Origin: Collinsella aerofaciens | GTDB taxonomy: Bacteria > Actinomycetota > Coriobacteriia > Coriobacteriales > Coriobacteriaceae | NCBI RefSeq assembly: GCF_015546965.1 | Contig: NZ_JADMUF010000007.1 | Coordinates: forward strand, 1 to 64,000 | Direction: 5' to 3' | DNA: 64,000 nt | Shown here: positions 35,941 to 44,571 of the stretch, in pieces | How positions within the stretch are numbered: position 1 is the stretch's first letter | Layout of the letters: every line of letters starts with the position of its first letter | The notes under the pieces: generated by a model | The model's input: the letters and a program-made list of their open reading frames with translations, nothing else | Told to the model about the DNA's origin: nothing | Databases searched by the model: none | Program-made: the position numbers and the translations under genes

Positions 35941-36941
35941 CACCGGGCATCGCCCCCCGAAGCGGGGCGAACGTCGCGAAGGCAGCGCCCATCCCAGGTG
36001 GCGGCCCATGCGCCGCCCGGCTCGGTATGCACGTCGAAGTATCCCATTTTCGGGACAGCTAGCTCGGAGAGTAGCGCTTTCACGGTACCCGCGTGAACGA
36101 CGAAGACGGCGCGCCCACTCCCCTGGGCACGCTCCGATTCGCACGCCTCCCGAAACGCCGCGACGACGCGGCGGGTGAAATCGATCTTGCCCTCGCCATG
36201 CGGGCAGCGCGTCTCGCACCAGGAGTCTACCCAGGCGCGGTAGCGCGCATCCTCTTTAAGCTCGGCGGCGCTTCGCCCCTCGAAGTCGCCGAAATCCATC
36301 TCGCGCAGACCGGGGCACGCCATAAGCTCCGCATTCGGGAAGAGGATGCGCGCCGTCTGGTCGGTGCGGGCCATGCCGCTCGTGATAACACGGAACACGT
36401 CACGATCGCACGCGAGGTCGCGCAAAGCGCGCTCGCCCGCGCTCGACAGGGGCTCGTCGGTGCCCGCCCCGCTGTAGCGATGGTCTTCCGTGCCCGCCGT
36501 GGAACCATGGCGCACGAAGACGACTTCCAAAGGCGCGCCCGCACCCTGCGTCCCACGAGGTGCATCGGCAAGGTTTCCTTTGATGACCTGGGGAATCCCG
36601 CACGTCATGCGCACGACGACGTCGGCGCGCGCAGCGAGCGCGCATCCCAGGCGCCCCGCGCGCTCGCGCCGTTGGGCGTCTTCCGCACGCATGGGGACGA
36701 CCCCCGAGCCGACCAAGGGCAGAATCACTGCGTCGAAGCCGATCAGCCGCTCGAGCGCCCGGTCAGCGTCGAGCGCGCGTACGAGTTCCTCAGCACGGTA
36801 CGCGACACGGCCGGCAAAAGCCGCGGGCACGCCGCCCTCCGCAAGCTGCGCCGCGTCGACGAAATCGTCCGCCGCGAACCCGAGCTTTTCGCGCACGAAG
36901 GTCCTCTTCCCCGAATGCGCGCCACCTACCACGAGAATCAT
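35940..36941 (-). CDS. degenerate CobU-like domain fused to alpha-ribazole phosphatase (CobC)
   Basis: The 333-residue chain has two parts. Residues about 1-130 resemble CobU: a P-loop GGAHSGKR (Arg in place of Ser/Thr) and a C-terminal VVRMTCGIPQVIKGN, but no RHxxxR segment that holds the guanylylated His in CobU. Residues about 135-333 are a histidine phosphatase with VFVRHGSTAG, GMARTDQTA, LREMDFGDFEGR and FVVHAGTVKAL, matching CobC, which dephosphorylates alpha-ribazole phosphate. A complete CobU lies two genes away, so the N-terminal part may be structural or regulatory. Overlaps with both neighbours show operon membership. Confidence 0.85.
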   Translation of the reverse strand: MILVVGGAHSGKRTFVREKLGFAADDFVDAAQLAEGGVPAAFAGRVAYRAEELVRALDADRALERLIGFDAVILPLVGSGVVPMRAEDAQRRERAGRLGCALAARADVVVRMTCGIPQVIKGNLADAPRGTQGAGAPLEVVFVRHGSTAGTEDHRYSGAGTDEPLSSAGERALRDLACDRDVFRVITSGMARTDQTARILFPNAELMACPGLREMDFGDFEGRSAAELKEDARYRAWVDSWCETRCPHGEGKIDFTRRVVAAFREACESERAQGSGRAVFVVHAGTVKALLSELAVPKMGYFDVHTEPGGAWAATWDGRCLRDVRPASGGDAR

Positions 36942-37705
36942 AGGAGCATGCCCCCCGCCACCAGCATGGCAAGCATCGCGAGCTCGGCCCATTGCAGAAA
37001 CCATCCGGCCAAATCACCCGTCACCCCGCCGAAGCGGGACAGGGCAACATGGCGGTACCACGCGAGCACCAAAAGCCCCGCCACCGCTATAAGGGCGCCG
37101 ACGGCCTGAGCGCACGCGACCATCCCTGCAGCCGAAGCAGCAGCGAAAGCGCAAAGCGGCACGACGATCTCCGCGCGCTTCTTCGCAGGCGAGAGCCCCG
37201 CGGCCATGCCGTCCGCCCGCGCGGCAGGCCAGCATTCTACGGCGAGCCCCGAAAGCGCGCGGGAGAACACGAGCGAGCACAGAAGCGCGAGGAACGCCCC
37301 CGCCGTAAGCGGCAGCGCGGTGAACAGGGAAAATTGCAAAATAAGGTACACGACAACACCAATGACCCCGAAGGCGCCCGCCCGCGGGTCGTGCATGATC
37401 TCGAGCTTTCGCTCGCGCGGGGCCCAACTTGCAAGCGCATCGGAGGTGTCGCAGAGCCCGTCTAGGTGGATGCCTCCCGTCACCGCCACAGGCAACGCCA
37501 CGAGCACGGCCGCGACAATGGTCGCGGGCACGCCGAGTAGGTTCGCCACGTGCCCCCACGCCGTCATGAGGAAGCCTTCCGCAACGCCCACCAGGGGAAA
37601 CGCAGCAAGCGCATGGGTTGATCCGAAATCGGTCCAGGCCGATTTCGGGACGGGGATGCGCGAGAACGTTCCGAACGCCGCGCCGATTGCCTCTGCTATC
37701 TTCAC
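36938..37705 (-). CDS. cobS: adenosylcobinamide-GDP ribazoletransferase (cobalamin synthase)
   Basis: CobS joins adenosylcobinamide-GDP and alpha-ribazole in the membrane. The 255-residue protein is very hydrophobic, with several membrane helices. It has the metal-binding motif GGIHLDGLCDTSDAL and MHDPRAGAFGVIG. The GTG start at 37705 overlaps the cobU stop by 4 nt. Confidence 0.94.
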   Translation of the reverse strand: MKIAEAIGAAFGTFSRIPVPKSAWTDFGSTHALAAFPLVGVAEGFLMTAWGHVANLLGVPATIVAAVLVALPVAVTGGIHLDGLCDTSDALASWAPRERKLEIMHDPRAGAFGVIGVVVYLILQFSLFTALPLTAGAFLALLCSLVFSRALSGLAVECWPAARADGMAAGLSPAKKRAEIVVPLCAFAAASAAGMVACAQAVGALIAVAGLLVLAWYRHVALSRFGGVTGDLAGWFLQWAELAMLAMLVAGGMLL

Positions 37706-38250
37706 CTTGTAGGTCCTTCGCCTTTCATCCACACGGGAATCCCGCATACCACTTCGACTGCGCGGTCGGCCAGCGCCGCCACGCCCGCGTTCACGCGCGC
37801 GAGCGCGCGACTCCATGCCTCGGTCCCCTCATCGTAGCGCATCCCATCGGCGAACACGTCGACGGAGACCACCACCGTATACGCAGCGGCCTGAGCGAGC
37901 CGTTCGATGTCTCCGAGCACCTCGCGCGCCGCAGCGTCGGGATCACGTGGGGACAAGCCGCCTTCCGCGAAGAGCTCGTTCGCAACCAGGTTGCCCACGT
38001 CCTCCAAAAGAAGCGTGCAGCCGCGCGGAAGCCCGGACACTGCGGCGCCCACGTCACGCGTGCACTCGAGAGTGGAAAACCCCTTGCCCTCGCGCAGCGC
38101 CCGATGGCGCGCGATGCGGCGGGCGCCCTCTTCCCCGAAGGGCTCCATCGTTGCCACGTACACGCGGGGGCCGTCGTGTCCGAGGCACAGGGACTCGGCA
38201 TAGGCGCTCTTGCCGCTCGCGGCGGCGCCGATAACGAACGTCACCGTCAT
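37702..38250 (-). CDS. cobU: adenosylcobinamide kinase / guanylyltransferase
   Basis: CobU phosphorylates adenosylcobinamide and adds GMP. The 182-residue protein has the P-loop FVIGAAASGKSAYAE, the RIARHRALREGKGF segment with the guanylylated His, LLEDVGNLVANELF and a C-terminal VVCGIPVWMKG. Its ATG overlaps the cobT stop by 4 nt. This is the intact counterpart of the degenerate copy at 35940-36941. Confidence 0.93.
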   Translation of the reverse strand: MTVTFVIGAAASGKSAYAESLCLGHDGPRVYVATMEPFGEEGARRIARHRALREGKGFSTLECTRDVGAAVSGLPRGCTLLLEDVGNLVANELFAEGGLSPRDPDAAAREVLGDIERLAQAAAYTVVVSVDVFADGMRYDEGTEAWSRALARVNAGVAALADRAVEVVCGIPVWMKGEGPTR

Positions 38251-39389
38251 TTCCCGACCTCGAAATGCTCGTAAGCAGTCATGCCAGTCGCCGTGAACGT
38301 CTTCCCATCCCGGTACACGCGCAGCGCCGAATCCAGAAGAGGCAGATACGCCATGGCGCCCGCGCCCTCGCCCAAGTGCATGCCTGCGTCGAGGGGTGCC
38401 TTTATGCCGAGCTCGCGAAGAAGCTCCTGGCTTGCGGGTTCGCTTGATGTGTGGGTGCCCACGAGGTATCCCAAGGCGTTGGGGCACAGGCGCGCCGCGC
38501 ACAGGGCCGCCGTGCAGGATATGACCCCGTCGAGGAGCGCCGGCGCCTTCGAGGCCGCGGCCCCCAGGTAGAAGCCGCACATCGCCGCGATGTCGAAGCC
38601 GCCCACCTTCGAGAGCACGTCGATCGGGTCGGCGGGATCGGGCGAGTTCGCATCGATAGCGCGCTCGACCACGTCGCGTTTGCGCGTGAGCGAGGCGTCC
38701 GAGAGCCCCGCGCCGCGCCCGACGAGGCTCCGCGCGTCCGCCCGGATGAGCACTGCGGCCACCGCCGCCGAGGTGGTCGTGTTGCCGATGCCCATCTCGC
38801 CCGCGGCGAGAAGGCGCACGCCGGCGCGGGCAAGTCCGCACGCGACGGCGATTCCGACCTCGATCGCGCGCACGGCCCCATCGCGAGACATAGCGGAGCC
38901 GTGCGCGATGTTGCCGCTCCCCCGTCGCACGTTCGCGCGCACCATGCGCGCGTCTTCTATGCCCCGGGCCATACCCACGTCGACGGGCACGACCTCGGCA
39001 CCCGCGAACGTCGCCATGCGGCAGGCGCTCGTGGCCCCCTCGCACATGTTGCGCGCGACGGCTCGCGTCACGTCTTGCCCGCTTTGCGACACGCCTTCGG
39101 CAACGACCCCGTTGTCGGAGAAGAATACCGCGAGCGCACGGGGAAACTCGGCAACCTCGGCGCTCCCCTGAGCTGCGGCGATAGAAGCGACGGCGTCTTC
39201 AAAGTCGCCCAATCCCCCCAAGGGGTGCGCGATGGAGTCCCACGCGGCGTACGCGGCGGCGCGGGCGCACTCGTCTGCGGGCACGATCCGGGAGAGCGCG
39301 GCTTCGAGCACGGCGCCCGGCGCCGACGAGAACGCGCGCTCGACTTCCTCGCGGATGCAGGCAAGCGCGGTTTCGGTTGCTTCAGCCAT
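38247..39389 (-). CDS. cobT: nicotinate-nucleotide:dimethylbenzimidazole phosphoribosyltransferase
   Basis: CobT activates the lower-ligand base by making alpha-ribazole phosphate. The 380-residue protein has AVFFSDNGVVAEGVSQ, the conserved GEMGIGNTTTSAAVAAVL, GVISCTAALCAA and the catalytic Glu in GMHLGEGAGAMAY. The start at 39389 has gaggag upstream and overlaps the cbiA stop by 8 nt. No lower-ligand synthesis gene (bluB or bza) is in the window, so the base may be salvaged or made elsewhere. Confidence 0.94.
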   Translation of the reverse strand: MAEATETALACIREEVERAFSSAPGAVLEAALSRIVPADECARAAAYAAWDSIAHPLGGLGDFEDAVASIAAAQGSAEVAEFPRALAVFFSDNGVVAEGVSQSGQDVTRAVARNMCEGATSACRMATFAGAEVVPVDVGMARGIEDARMVRANVRRGSGNIAHGSAMSRDGAVRAIEVGIAVACGLARAGVRLLAAGEMGIGNTTTSAAVAAVLIRADARSLVGRGAGLSDASLTRKRDVVERAIDANSPDPADPIDVLSKVGGFDIAAMCGFYLGAAASKAPALLDGVISCTAALCAARLCPNALGYLVGTHTSSEPASQELLRELGIKAPLDAGMHLGEGAGAMAYLPLLDSALRVYRDGKTFTATGMTAYEHFEVGK

Positions 39390-40764
39390 GCCGTCTCCTC
39401 TCTGCGAACGACGCTGCGGCAGACGCGAACGCGCGCGCAACGTCGGGGTTCGCAGGATAGTACACATGCGGAAAGCCCGCCACGAGGGACGGGGTGGTCG
39501 TCATGCACGGCCAGCCCTTGTCGCGCCGGGGCTTCTGCGCCCAGAAGTCGCCGCCCGGACAGGTGGACTGCCAGTAGTGGAACTCGTGCGCGCGGATGCG
39601 TGTGCCACGCGGCCCGTAGAGCCCGTCGCGTTGGGAAGTAAGCTCCACGTATCCGAAATGGGACAGCCTTCCCCCGTTCTCGCTTGCGCCCTCAAGGGCG
39701 CCCGCAACAGGCCAGCGCCGCCCCTCGCTATCGGCGATTTCGCGCTGCAGGTACAGAAACCCACCGCATTCGGCGACCGTCGGCATGCCGGATTCCACCG
39801 CGCGCCGCACCGCCTCGCGCATCGGCGCGTTCTCGGAGAGCCGCCGCGCATGGAGCTCCGGGTAGCCGCCCCCCAAATAGAGGGCGCTTGTCCCCCGGGG
39901 CAACTCGCTATCACACAGGGGGCTGAAAAAGGCCAGCTCGCAACCCAGGTCCTCGAGCGCGCGCAGGTTCTCCTCGTAGTAGAACGAGAACGCCTCGTCA
40001 CGCGCGACGGCGACGATGGGCCGCGCTCCCGCAATCGGCTCCAACCGGTAAGATTCCTCGCGGATATCGGGTGCCGTCGCCGCTATTTCGAGCAAGCGGT
40101 CGACGTCGACGCTCTTTTCCACCAGCTCGGCCATCTTGTCGATGCGCGCGGAGAGCTGCTCGACCTCGTCGGCGGTCACAAGCCCCAGATGCCGGCTTTC
40201 GAGCGAGAACGCCTCGTCGGCGGGGATATTCCCCAAAACCGCGACGCCCGTGTGCTTCTCAATCGCAGGGGCCGCGTAGGCGCAGGCAGCGGCGCTCGTC
40301 TTGTTCAGCACGACGCCGCGCACGTTCGCACAAGGCAGGAACTCGGCGATGCCGCGGATTACGGCGGCAAGCGATAAAGACGCCCCACGCCCGTTCACCA
40401 CTAAAACGACCGGCGTTTCCGTATCGCGCGCAACCTGGTAGCTGCTCGCGTCGGCCACGCCGGGCGCAATGCCGTCGTAGAAGCCCATGACCCCCTCGAG
40501 CACCGCGACATCCGCGCCCGCGGCGCCGCGTGCGAGCAGGGCGCGCAGCGTCGGGGCGTCGGTGAAGAAGCCGTCTAAGTTGCCCGAGCGCGTGCCCACG
40601 ACGCGGCGATGGAAGAGCGGATCAATGTAGTCGGGGCCGCATTTGAAGGCCGCGCATGCGAGGCCGCGGCGCGCGAGCGCGCGCAGGAGCGCACACGTAA
40701 CGACCGTCTTGCCGCTCCCGCTCGAGGGCGCAGCGACCATGAAGCGCGGGATGGTCGTGCTCAC
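39382..40764 (-). CDS. cbiA: cobyrinic acid a,c-diamide synthase
   Basis: CbiA amidates the a and c side chains with glutamine. The 460-residue protein has the N-terminal P-loop VAAPSSGSGKTVVT, FKCGPDYIDPLFH and LEGVMGFYDG, then the glutaminase domain with TVAECGGFLYLQ (Cys) and HEFHYWQ (His). It starts with GTG, overlapping the cbiET stop (GTGA). Confidence 0.95.
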   Translation of the reverse strand: MSTTIPRFMVAAPSSGSGKTVVTCALLRALARRGLACAAFKCGPDYIDPLFHRRVVGTRSGNLDGFFTDAPTLRALLARGAAGADVAVLEGVMGFYDGIAPGVADASSYQVARDTETPVVLVVNGRGASLSLAAVIRGIAEFLPCANVRGVVLNKTSAAACAYAAPAIEKHTGVAVLGNIPADEAFSLESRHLGLVTADEVEQLSARIDKMAELVEKSVDVDRLLEIAATAPDIREESYRLEPIAGARPIVAVARDEAFSFYYEENLRALEDLGCELAFFSPLCDSELPRGTSALYLGGGYPELHARRLSENAPMREAVRRAVESGMPTVAECGGFLYLQREIADSEGRRWPVAGALEGASENGGRLSHFGYVELTSQRDGLYGPRGTRIRAHEFHYWQSTCPGGDFWAQKPRRDKGWPCMTTTPSLVAGFPHVYYPANPDVARAFASAAASFAERRRHG

Positions 40765-42017
40765 CGGGCGCCGCCTTCCCCACCTGCACCACGCGCGCTG
40801 ACGAGGAACACAGGGTTTTGCGCTTTCATAAGATGGTGCGAGCCTACAGCCTCGGCGCGGGCGGCCGACACCTGGCACGCCTCGAACCCCTTAAAGCGCG
40901 AACCCGAGAGGAGCGCGCACGCCTCGGTGAGCGTCTCAACGGTAACGCATGGCACGCACAGGCGAACCTGCGAGTTCTTCTCGAGCGCCGCCTCCACGAT
41001 GGAGGGAAGCTCGCCCGCGCTCCCGCCGACGAACACGGCGTCGGGGACGGGCAGTTTCGCGAGCGCTTCGGGGGCGACGCCGGGGACCGCATGCACGTTG
41101 CCGCACCCGAATGCATCCGCGTTCTCTCGGATGAGCCGCACGCCGGTCGCGTTGCGCTCGACCGCCCATACCGACCCCGCTCGCGCGACGAGCGCCGCCT
41201 CGATCGACACGCTCCCCGTGCCGGCGCCGACGTCCCACACGGTGTCGGTCGCGGCAAGGCGCAGCTTCGCGAGCGCGACGGCGCGCACCTCCTGCTTGGT
41301 CATGGGAACGTCGCCGCGGATGAAGAGCTCGTCGGGAATGCCCGAGGAAGCGTACGGCCAGCGGGAGTTCGCAGGCGACCCGGCGCCGCCTGTGAACTCG
41401 ATAAGCATCACGTTCAAGTCGTCGAAAGTCTGACCTGCGATTTCACTTGCGGTCGCGCAGGTGATGCGCTCGTCGGGGTACGACAGGCGCTCGGCCACCG
41501 TCACGCGTGCGTCCCCGAAGCCCGCCTGCACAAGCTCGCCCGAAAGCCGCGAGGGGTCTTCCCCGCCCGACGTGACGAGGAAGAGCTCACCTGCGCGCTC
41601 GGCCTCGGCCACGATGTCGCACGCCACGCCGTGAGCACTCGCAAAGCGCCAATCCTGCCATGGACGCGCGAGGCGCGCGGCGAGATACGACGCTGAGCTT
41701 ATGCCGGGAATGATGCGCACGTCCACCCGCGCGTCGCCGGAGAGCGCCTCCACCAGGCGGCGCGCGCCGCTGAACAGCCCCACATCGCCCGTCATCACGA
41801 CCACGGCGCGCTGCCACGACGCCGCATCGGTGAGCGCGGCGACGATGTCCGCCGTCTTTACGAGCTCGCATCTCACCACGTCGGGCGGCACGTCGATGCC
41901 GGCAAGCGCGCGATGAGCGCCGATGACCACGTCGGCGATGTCGATCGCGTCGAGCGCCGCGCGCGAGAGCAAGTCGGGGTTTCCGGGCCCCGCCCCGATG
42001 ATCGTTACCTTTCGCAT
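40761..42017 (-). CDS. cbiET: cobalt-precorrin-7 C5-methyltransferase / precorrin-6B C15-methyltransferase (decarboxylating)
   Basis: This is a CobL-type fusion. Residues about 1-205 are the tetrapyrrole methylase CbiE (MRKVTIIGAGPGNPDLL, VVVMTGDVGLFSGA). Residues about 225-418 are the Rossmann methyltransferase/decarboxylase CbiT (VWDVGAGTGSVSIEAAL). The length is 418 residues. The ATG at 42017 has gggag 6 nt upstream and overlaps the cbiH end by 13 nt, the longest overlap in the operon. Confidence 0.94.
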   Translation of the reverse strand: MRKVTIIGAGPGNPDLLSRAALDAIDIADVVIGAHRALAGIDVPPDVVRCELVKTADIVAALTDAASWQRAVVVMTGDVGLFSGARRLVEALSGDARVDVRIIPGISSASYLAARLARPWQDWRFASAHGVACDIVAEAERAGELFLVTSGGEDPSRLSGELVQAGFGDARVTVAERLSYPDERITCATASEIAGQTFDDLNVMLIEFTGGAGSPANSRWPYASSGIPDELFIRGDVPMTKQEVRAVALAKLRLAATDTVWDVGAGTGSVSIEAALVARAGSVWAVERNATGVRLIRENADAFGCGNVHAVPGVAPEALAKLPVPDAVFVGGSAGELPSIVEAALEKNSQVRLCVPCVTVETLTEACALLSGSRFKGFEACQVSAARAEAVGSHHLMKAQNPVFLVSARGAGGEGGAR

Positions 42018-42748
42018 GGAATCTCCCGATACCCGCGCGGCGTGACCATACGGCCGCCTACGCGCTTCGTGCCCGCATTGCCGACGAACACGGTGGTGAA
42101 CATGTCGGCGTCGAGCTCCCCCAGCTCGGAGAGCCTGCACATGCCCGACTGCTGCCCCTCGCGCCCGATGTTACGAACCCAGCCGCAGAGCGTGTCGGGG
42201 GCCTTCCATTCGAGCATAATCTTCGCCGCGCGCAAGAGCCTGTCGGCGCGCTTTCTGCTGCGCGGGTTGTACAAGCAGATGCAGAAGTCGGCGCTCGCCA
42301 CGGCGGCGAGCCTGCGCTCGATGACCTCCCACGGTGTGAGCAGGTCGGAGAGCGACACGACCGCGAAGTCGTGGGCAAGCGGGGCGCCGAGCACCGCCGA
42401 CCCGCTCTGAGCCGCGGTGGCCCCGGCGATAACTTCCACGTCTACATCGGGGTAGTCCTCCGCAAGCTCCAGCACGGGGCTCGCCATGCCGTACACGCCC
42501 GCGTCACCGCTGCACACGAGCGCCACGGCTTCTCCGCTCTGCGCGCGCGAAAGCGCCAGGCGGCACCGTTCGACCTCGTGCATCATCGGCGTCGCGAGAT
42601 GCGCCGCGTCGGGCACGGTGGCGAGCGCGAGCTCCACGTATTTCGTGTACCCCACAACGATGTCGGCCGCCTCGAGCGCGCGCCGAGCCGCAATCGTCAT
42701 GCCGTCGGGGCCGCCCGGGCCAATCCCCACCACGAAGATCTTTCCCAT
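42005..42748 (-). CDS. cbiH: cobalt-precorrin-3 C17-methyltransferase (ring-contracting)
   Basis: CbiH/CobJ methylates C-17 and helps contract the ring. The 247-residue tetrapyrrole methylase has FVVGIGPGGPDGMTIAA, VALVCSGDAGVYGMASPV and CLYNPRSRKRAD. The ATG at 42748 has aggag 5 nt upstream; a GTG one codon earlier is possible. The start overlaps the cbiG stop by 1 nt (TGATG). Confidence 0.94.
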   Translation of the reverse strand: MGKIFVVGIGPGGPDGMTIAARRALEAADIVVGYTKYVELALATVPDAAHLATPMMHEVERCRLALSRAQSGEAVALVCSGDAGVYGMASPVLELAEDYPDVDVEVIAGATAAQSGSAVLGAPLAHDFAVVSLSDLLTPWEVIERRLAAVASADFCICLYNPRSRKRADRLLRAAKIMLEWKAPDTLCGWVRNIGREGQQSGMCRLSELGELDADMFTTVFVGNAGTKRVGGRMVTPRGYREIPCER

Positions 42749-43881
42749 CACCGCTCCTTAAACGAAAGTTCGATAGTTGCCTTGGAAAACGCGACGGTCA
42801 CGCCGCCGTGAGCGAGCTTCGGGAAGATAAGTTTGCCCCCGCCCACGAGCGCCGCGCGCTCGCACACGTTGTCGACCCCCACCGTCGCGCGCACGAAATC
42901 AGATGGCGAAACGCTGCCTTCGACCTGCGACAACTCCTTTGCGGAATACGTCGCAAGCGGGATATTGCGCGCGCGGCAGAAGGCGAGCAGACCCTCCTCG
43001 TGCGCCTTCACGTCGATCGTCGCCGCCTCGCGGACGGCCGAAGGCGAGATGCCCGCCTGCCCGCACGCGAGAAGAAACGCCTCCCCGATCGCTTCGGCGC
43101 ACGCACCGCGACGGCACCCTATGCCCGCAACGATGCAGGGCACGACAAGGCGAAGCGGCTCGGGCGCAGGCGGCTGCGCCCGTACGCCCGCCGGCTTCCC
43201 CGTCTCACCGGCGGGCACGACCACGCCCGTTGTCTCCGCCGCGCAAACGGACGCACCTGCATTCGCGCCAGCGAACGGCGACACGACGATATCGGCCCGA
43301 GCGCGGTCGGACGCAATGTCAACCCCCTCAGGCGGCTGTCCCGAAATCGGCATGTCGGAATAGAGCGCCACGCGCCCGCCCGAAAGCAGCCGCGCCGACA
43401 CTCGCTTGATGGCCTCGGGATTCGAAACGGCGAGCCCCGCACGGCGCGCCCACGTATCCACCGCCCACACGCCGCGGACGTCGGTCGCCGTGGTGATGAC
43501 GGGGATGGCCCCTGCCACGCGTGCCACAGTTTGCGCCAGCTCGTTCGCACCGCCCAAATGCCCCGACAAAAGCGGGACGGCAAAGCGCCCCGCCTCATCG
43601 ATCGCCACAACCGCGGGATCGTTTGTCTTCGAGGCGACATGCGGCGCGATCGCCCGCACTGCGATGCCCGCCGCGCCCACAAACAGAAGCGCGTCCGACG
43701 CTTCCCACGCGAGCGCCGTCCATGCGCGCAGGTCAACCTTCCCCTCGCCGAACCCGCGCGAAACGGAAACGTCCCAGCCAGGGTCATCTTCACCTGTCTG
43801 CGCGCAATCGGAAAGCGCGCGTGCGGTGCGCTCCGCCAACGCATACCCCCTCTCAGTGAACGCTATGCAGGAAACCCTCAT
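42748..43881 (-). CDS. cbiG: cobalt-precorrin-5A hydrolase
   Basis: CbiG opens the delta-lactone and releases acetaldehyde, a step specific to the anaerobic pathway. The 377-residue protein has LLFVGAAGIAVRAIAPH, VPLLSGHLGGANELA and a C-terminal domain with CIVAGIGCRRGA and CERAALVGGGKLIFPK. The middle (about 195-240) is an Ala/Pro/Gly-rich linker. It starts immediately after the cbiL stop. Confidence 0.94.
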   Translation of the reverse strand: MRVSCIAFTERGYALAERTARALSDCAQTGEDDPGWDVSVSRGFGEGKVDLRAWTALAWEASDALLFVGAAGIAVRAIAPHVASKTNDPAVVAIDEAGRFAVPLLSGHLGGANELAQTVARVAGAIPVITTATDVRGVWAVDTWARRAGLAVSNPEAIKRVSARLLSGGRVALYSDMPISGQPPEGVDIASDRARADIVVSPFAGANAGASVCAAETTGVVVPAGETGKPAGVRAQPPAPEPLRLVVPCIVAGIGCRRGACAEAIGEAFLLACGQAGISPSAVREAATIDVKAHEEGLLAFCRARNIPLATYSAKELSQVEGSVSPSDFVRATVGVDNVCERAALVGGGKLIFPKLAHGGVTVAFSKATIELSFKER

Positions 43882-44571
43882 CTAGCGCACCACCATCGTC
43901 GAGAAGTAGCTGCCCCGATCGGGCACATCGTCGAGCGAGCGATACACGCGCTCGCCCGGAAGCCCACAGTCCTCTACGAGCTCGGCACCGTCGAAGGCGC
44001 CCTCCTCGCGAAGGATGCGCTTCGTGTCCGCAAGCGAGCGGCGCGCCTTCATGACCACCTTCGTCCCCGGCCAGCCGATTGCGCGGCGCACGTCGTCGTA
44101 GCCGCCGGGCACGATGTGCAGAGGCGACGACATCTCGGGCGTGAGGTCGAGCTCGAGCGCCGCGGCGACCGCGCAGAAGCTCGGCACGCCGGGAATAACG
44201 CGCGCCTCGAACCCGCGGGCGCGCACGTCGGGCGCTATGCGCTGGAAGGTGGCATAGATGCTCGGGTCCCCCAGATTCAGCAGCGCGACGTCGCGGACCG
44301 CATCCAGGTGCGCGACAAGCTCGCGAACAAGCGAGGCATGCTCGGCCGCGCGGCGCTCGGCGTCGCGCGTCATCGAGAATCGCACGGGGATCACTATCTT
44401 GCCTGTAAGGTCGACGGCGCCGCGCACGATGTCGAGCGCGACCATGACCCCGTCTGCCGTCTGCGGTGCGGCGATGACCGGACACGATTCGATTGTGCGG
44501 ACGGCCTTGATCGTGAGCAGCTCGGGGTCGCCAGGCCCCGTGCCCACCCCGTACAGCACGCCTTTACTCAT
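43882..44571 (-). CDS. cbiL: cobalt-factor II / precorrin-2 C20-methyltransferase
   Basis: CbiL is the first ring methylation after cobalt insertion. The 229-residue protein has LYGVGTGPGDPELLTIKA, VALLNLGDPSIYATF and VIPGVPSFCAVAAAL. The ATG at 44571 overlaps the cbiD stop by 8 nt; an upstream in-frame ATG at 44601 lies inside cbiD and is rejected. Confidence 0.94.
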   Translation of the reverse strand: MSKGVLYGVGTGPGDPELLTIKAVRTIESCPVIAAPQTADGVMVALDIVRGAVDLTGKIVIPVRFSMTRDAERRAAEHASLVRELVAHLDAVRDVALLNLGDPSIYATFQRIAPDVRARGFEARVIPGVPSFCAVAAALELDLTPEMSSPLHIVPGGYDDVRRAIGWPGTKVVMKARRSLADTKRILREEGAFDGAELVEDCGLPGERVYRSLDDVPDRGSYFSTMVVR

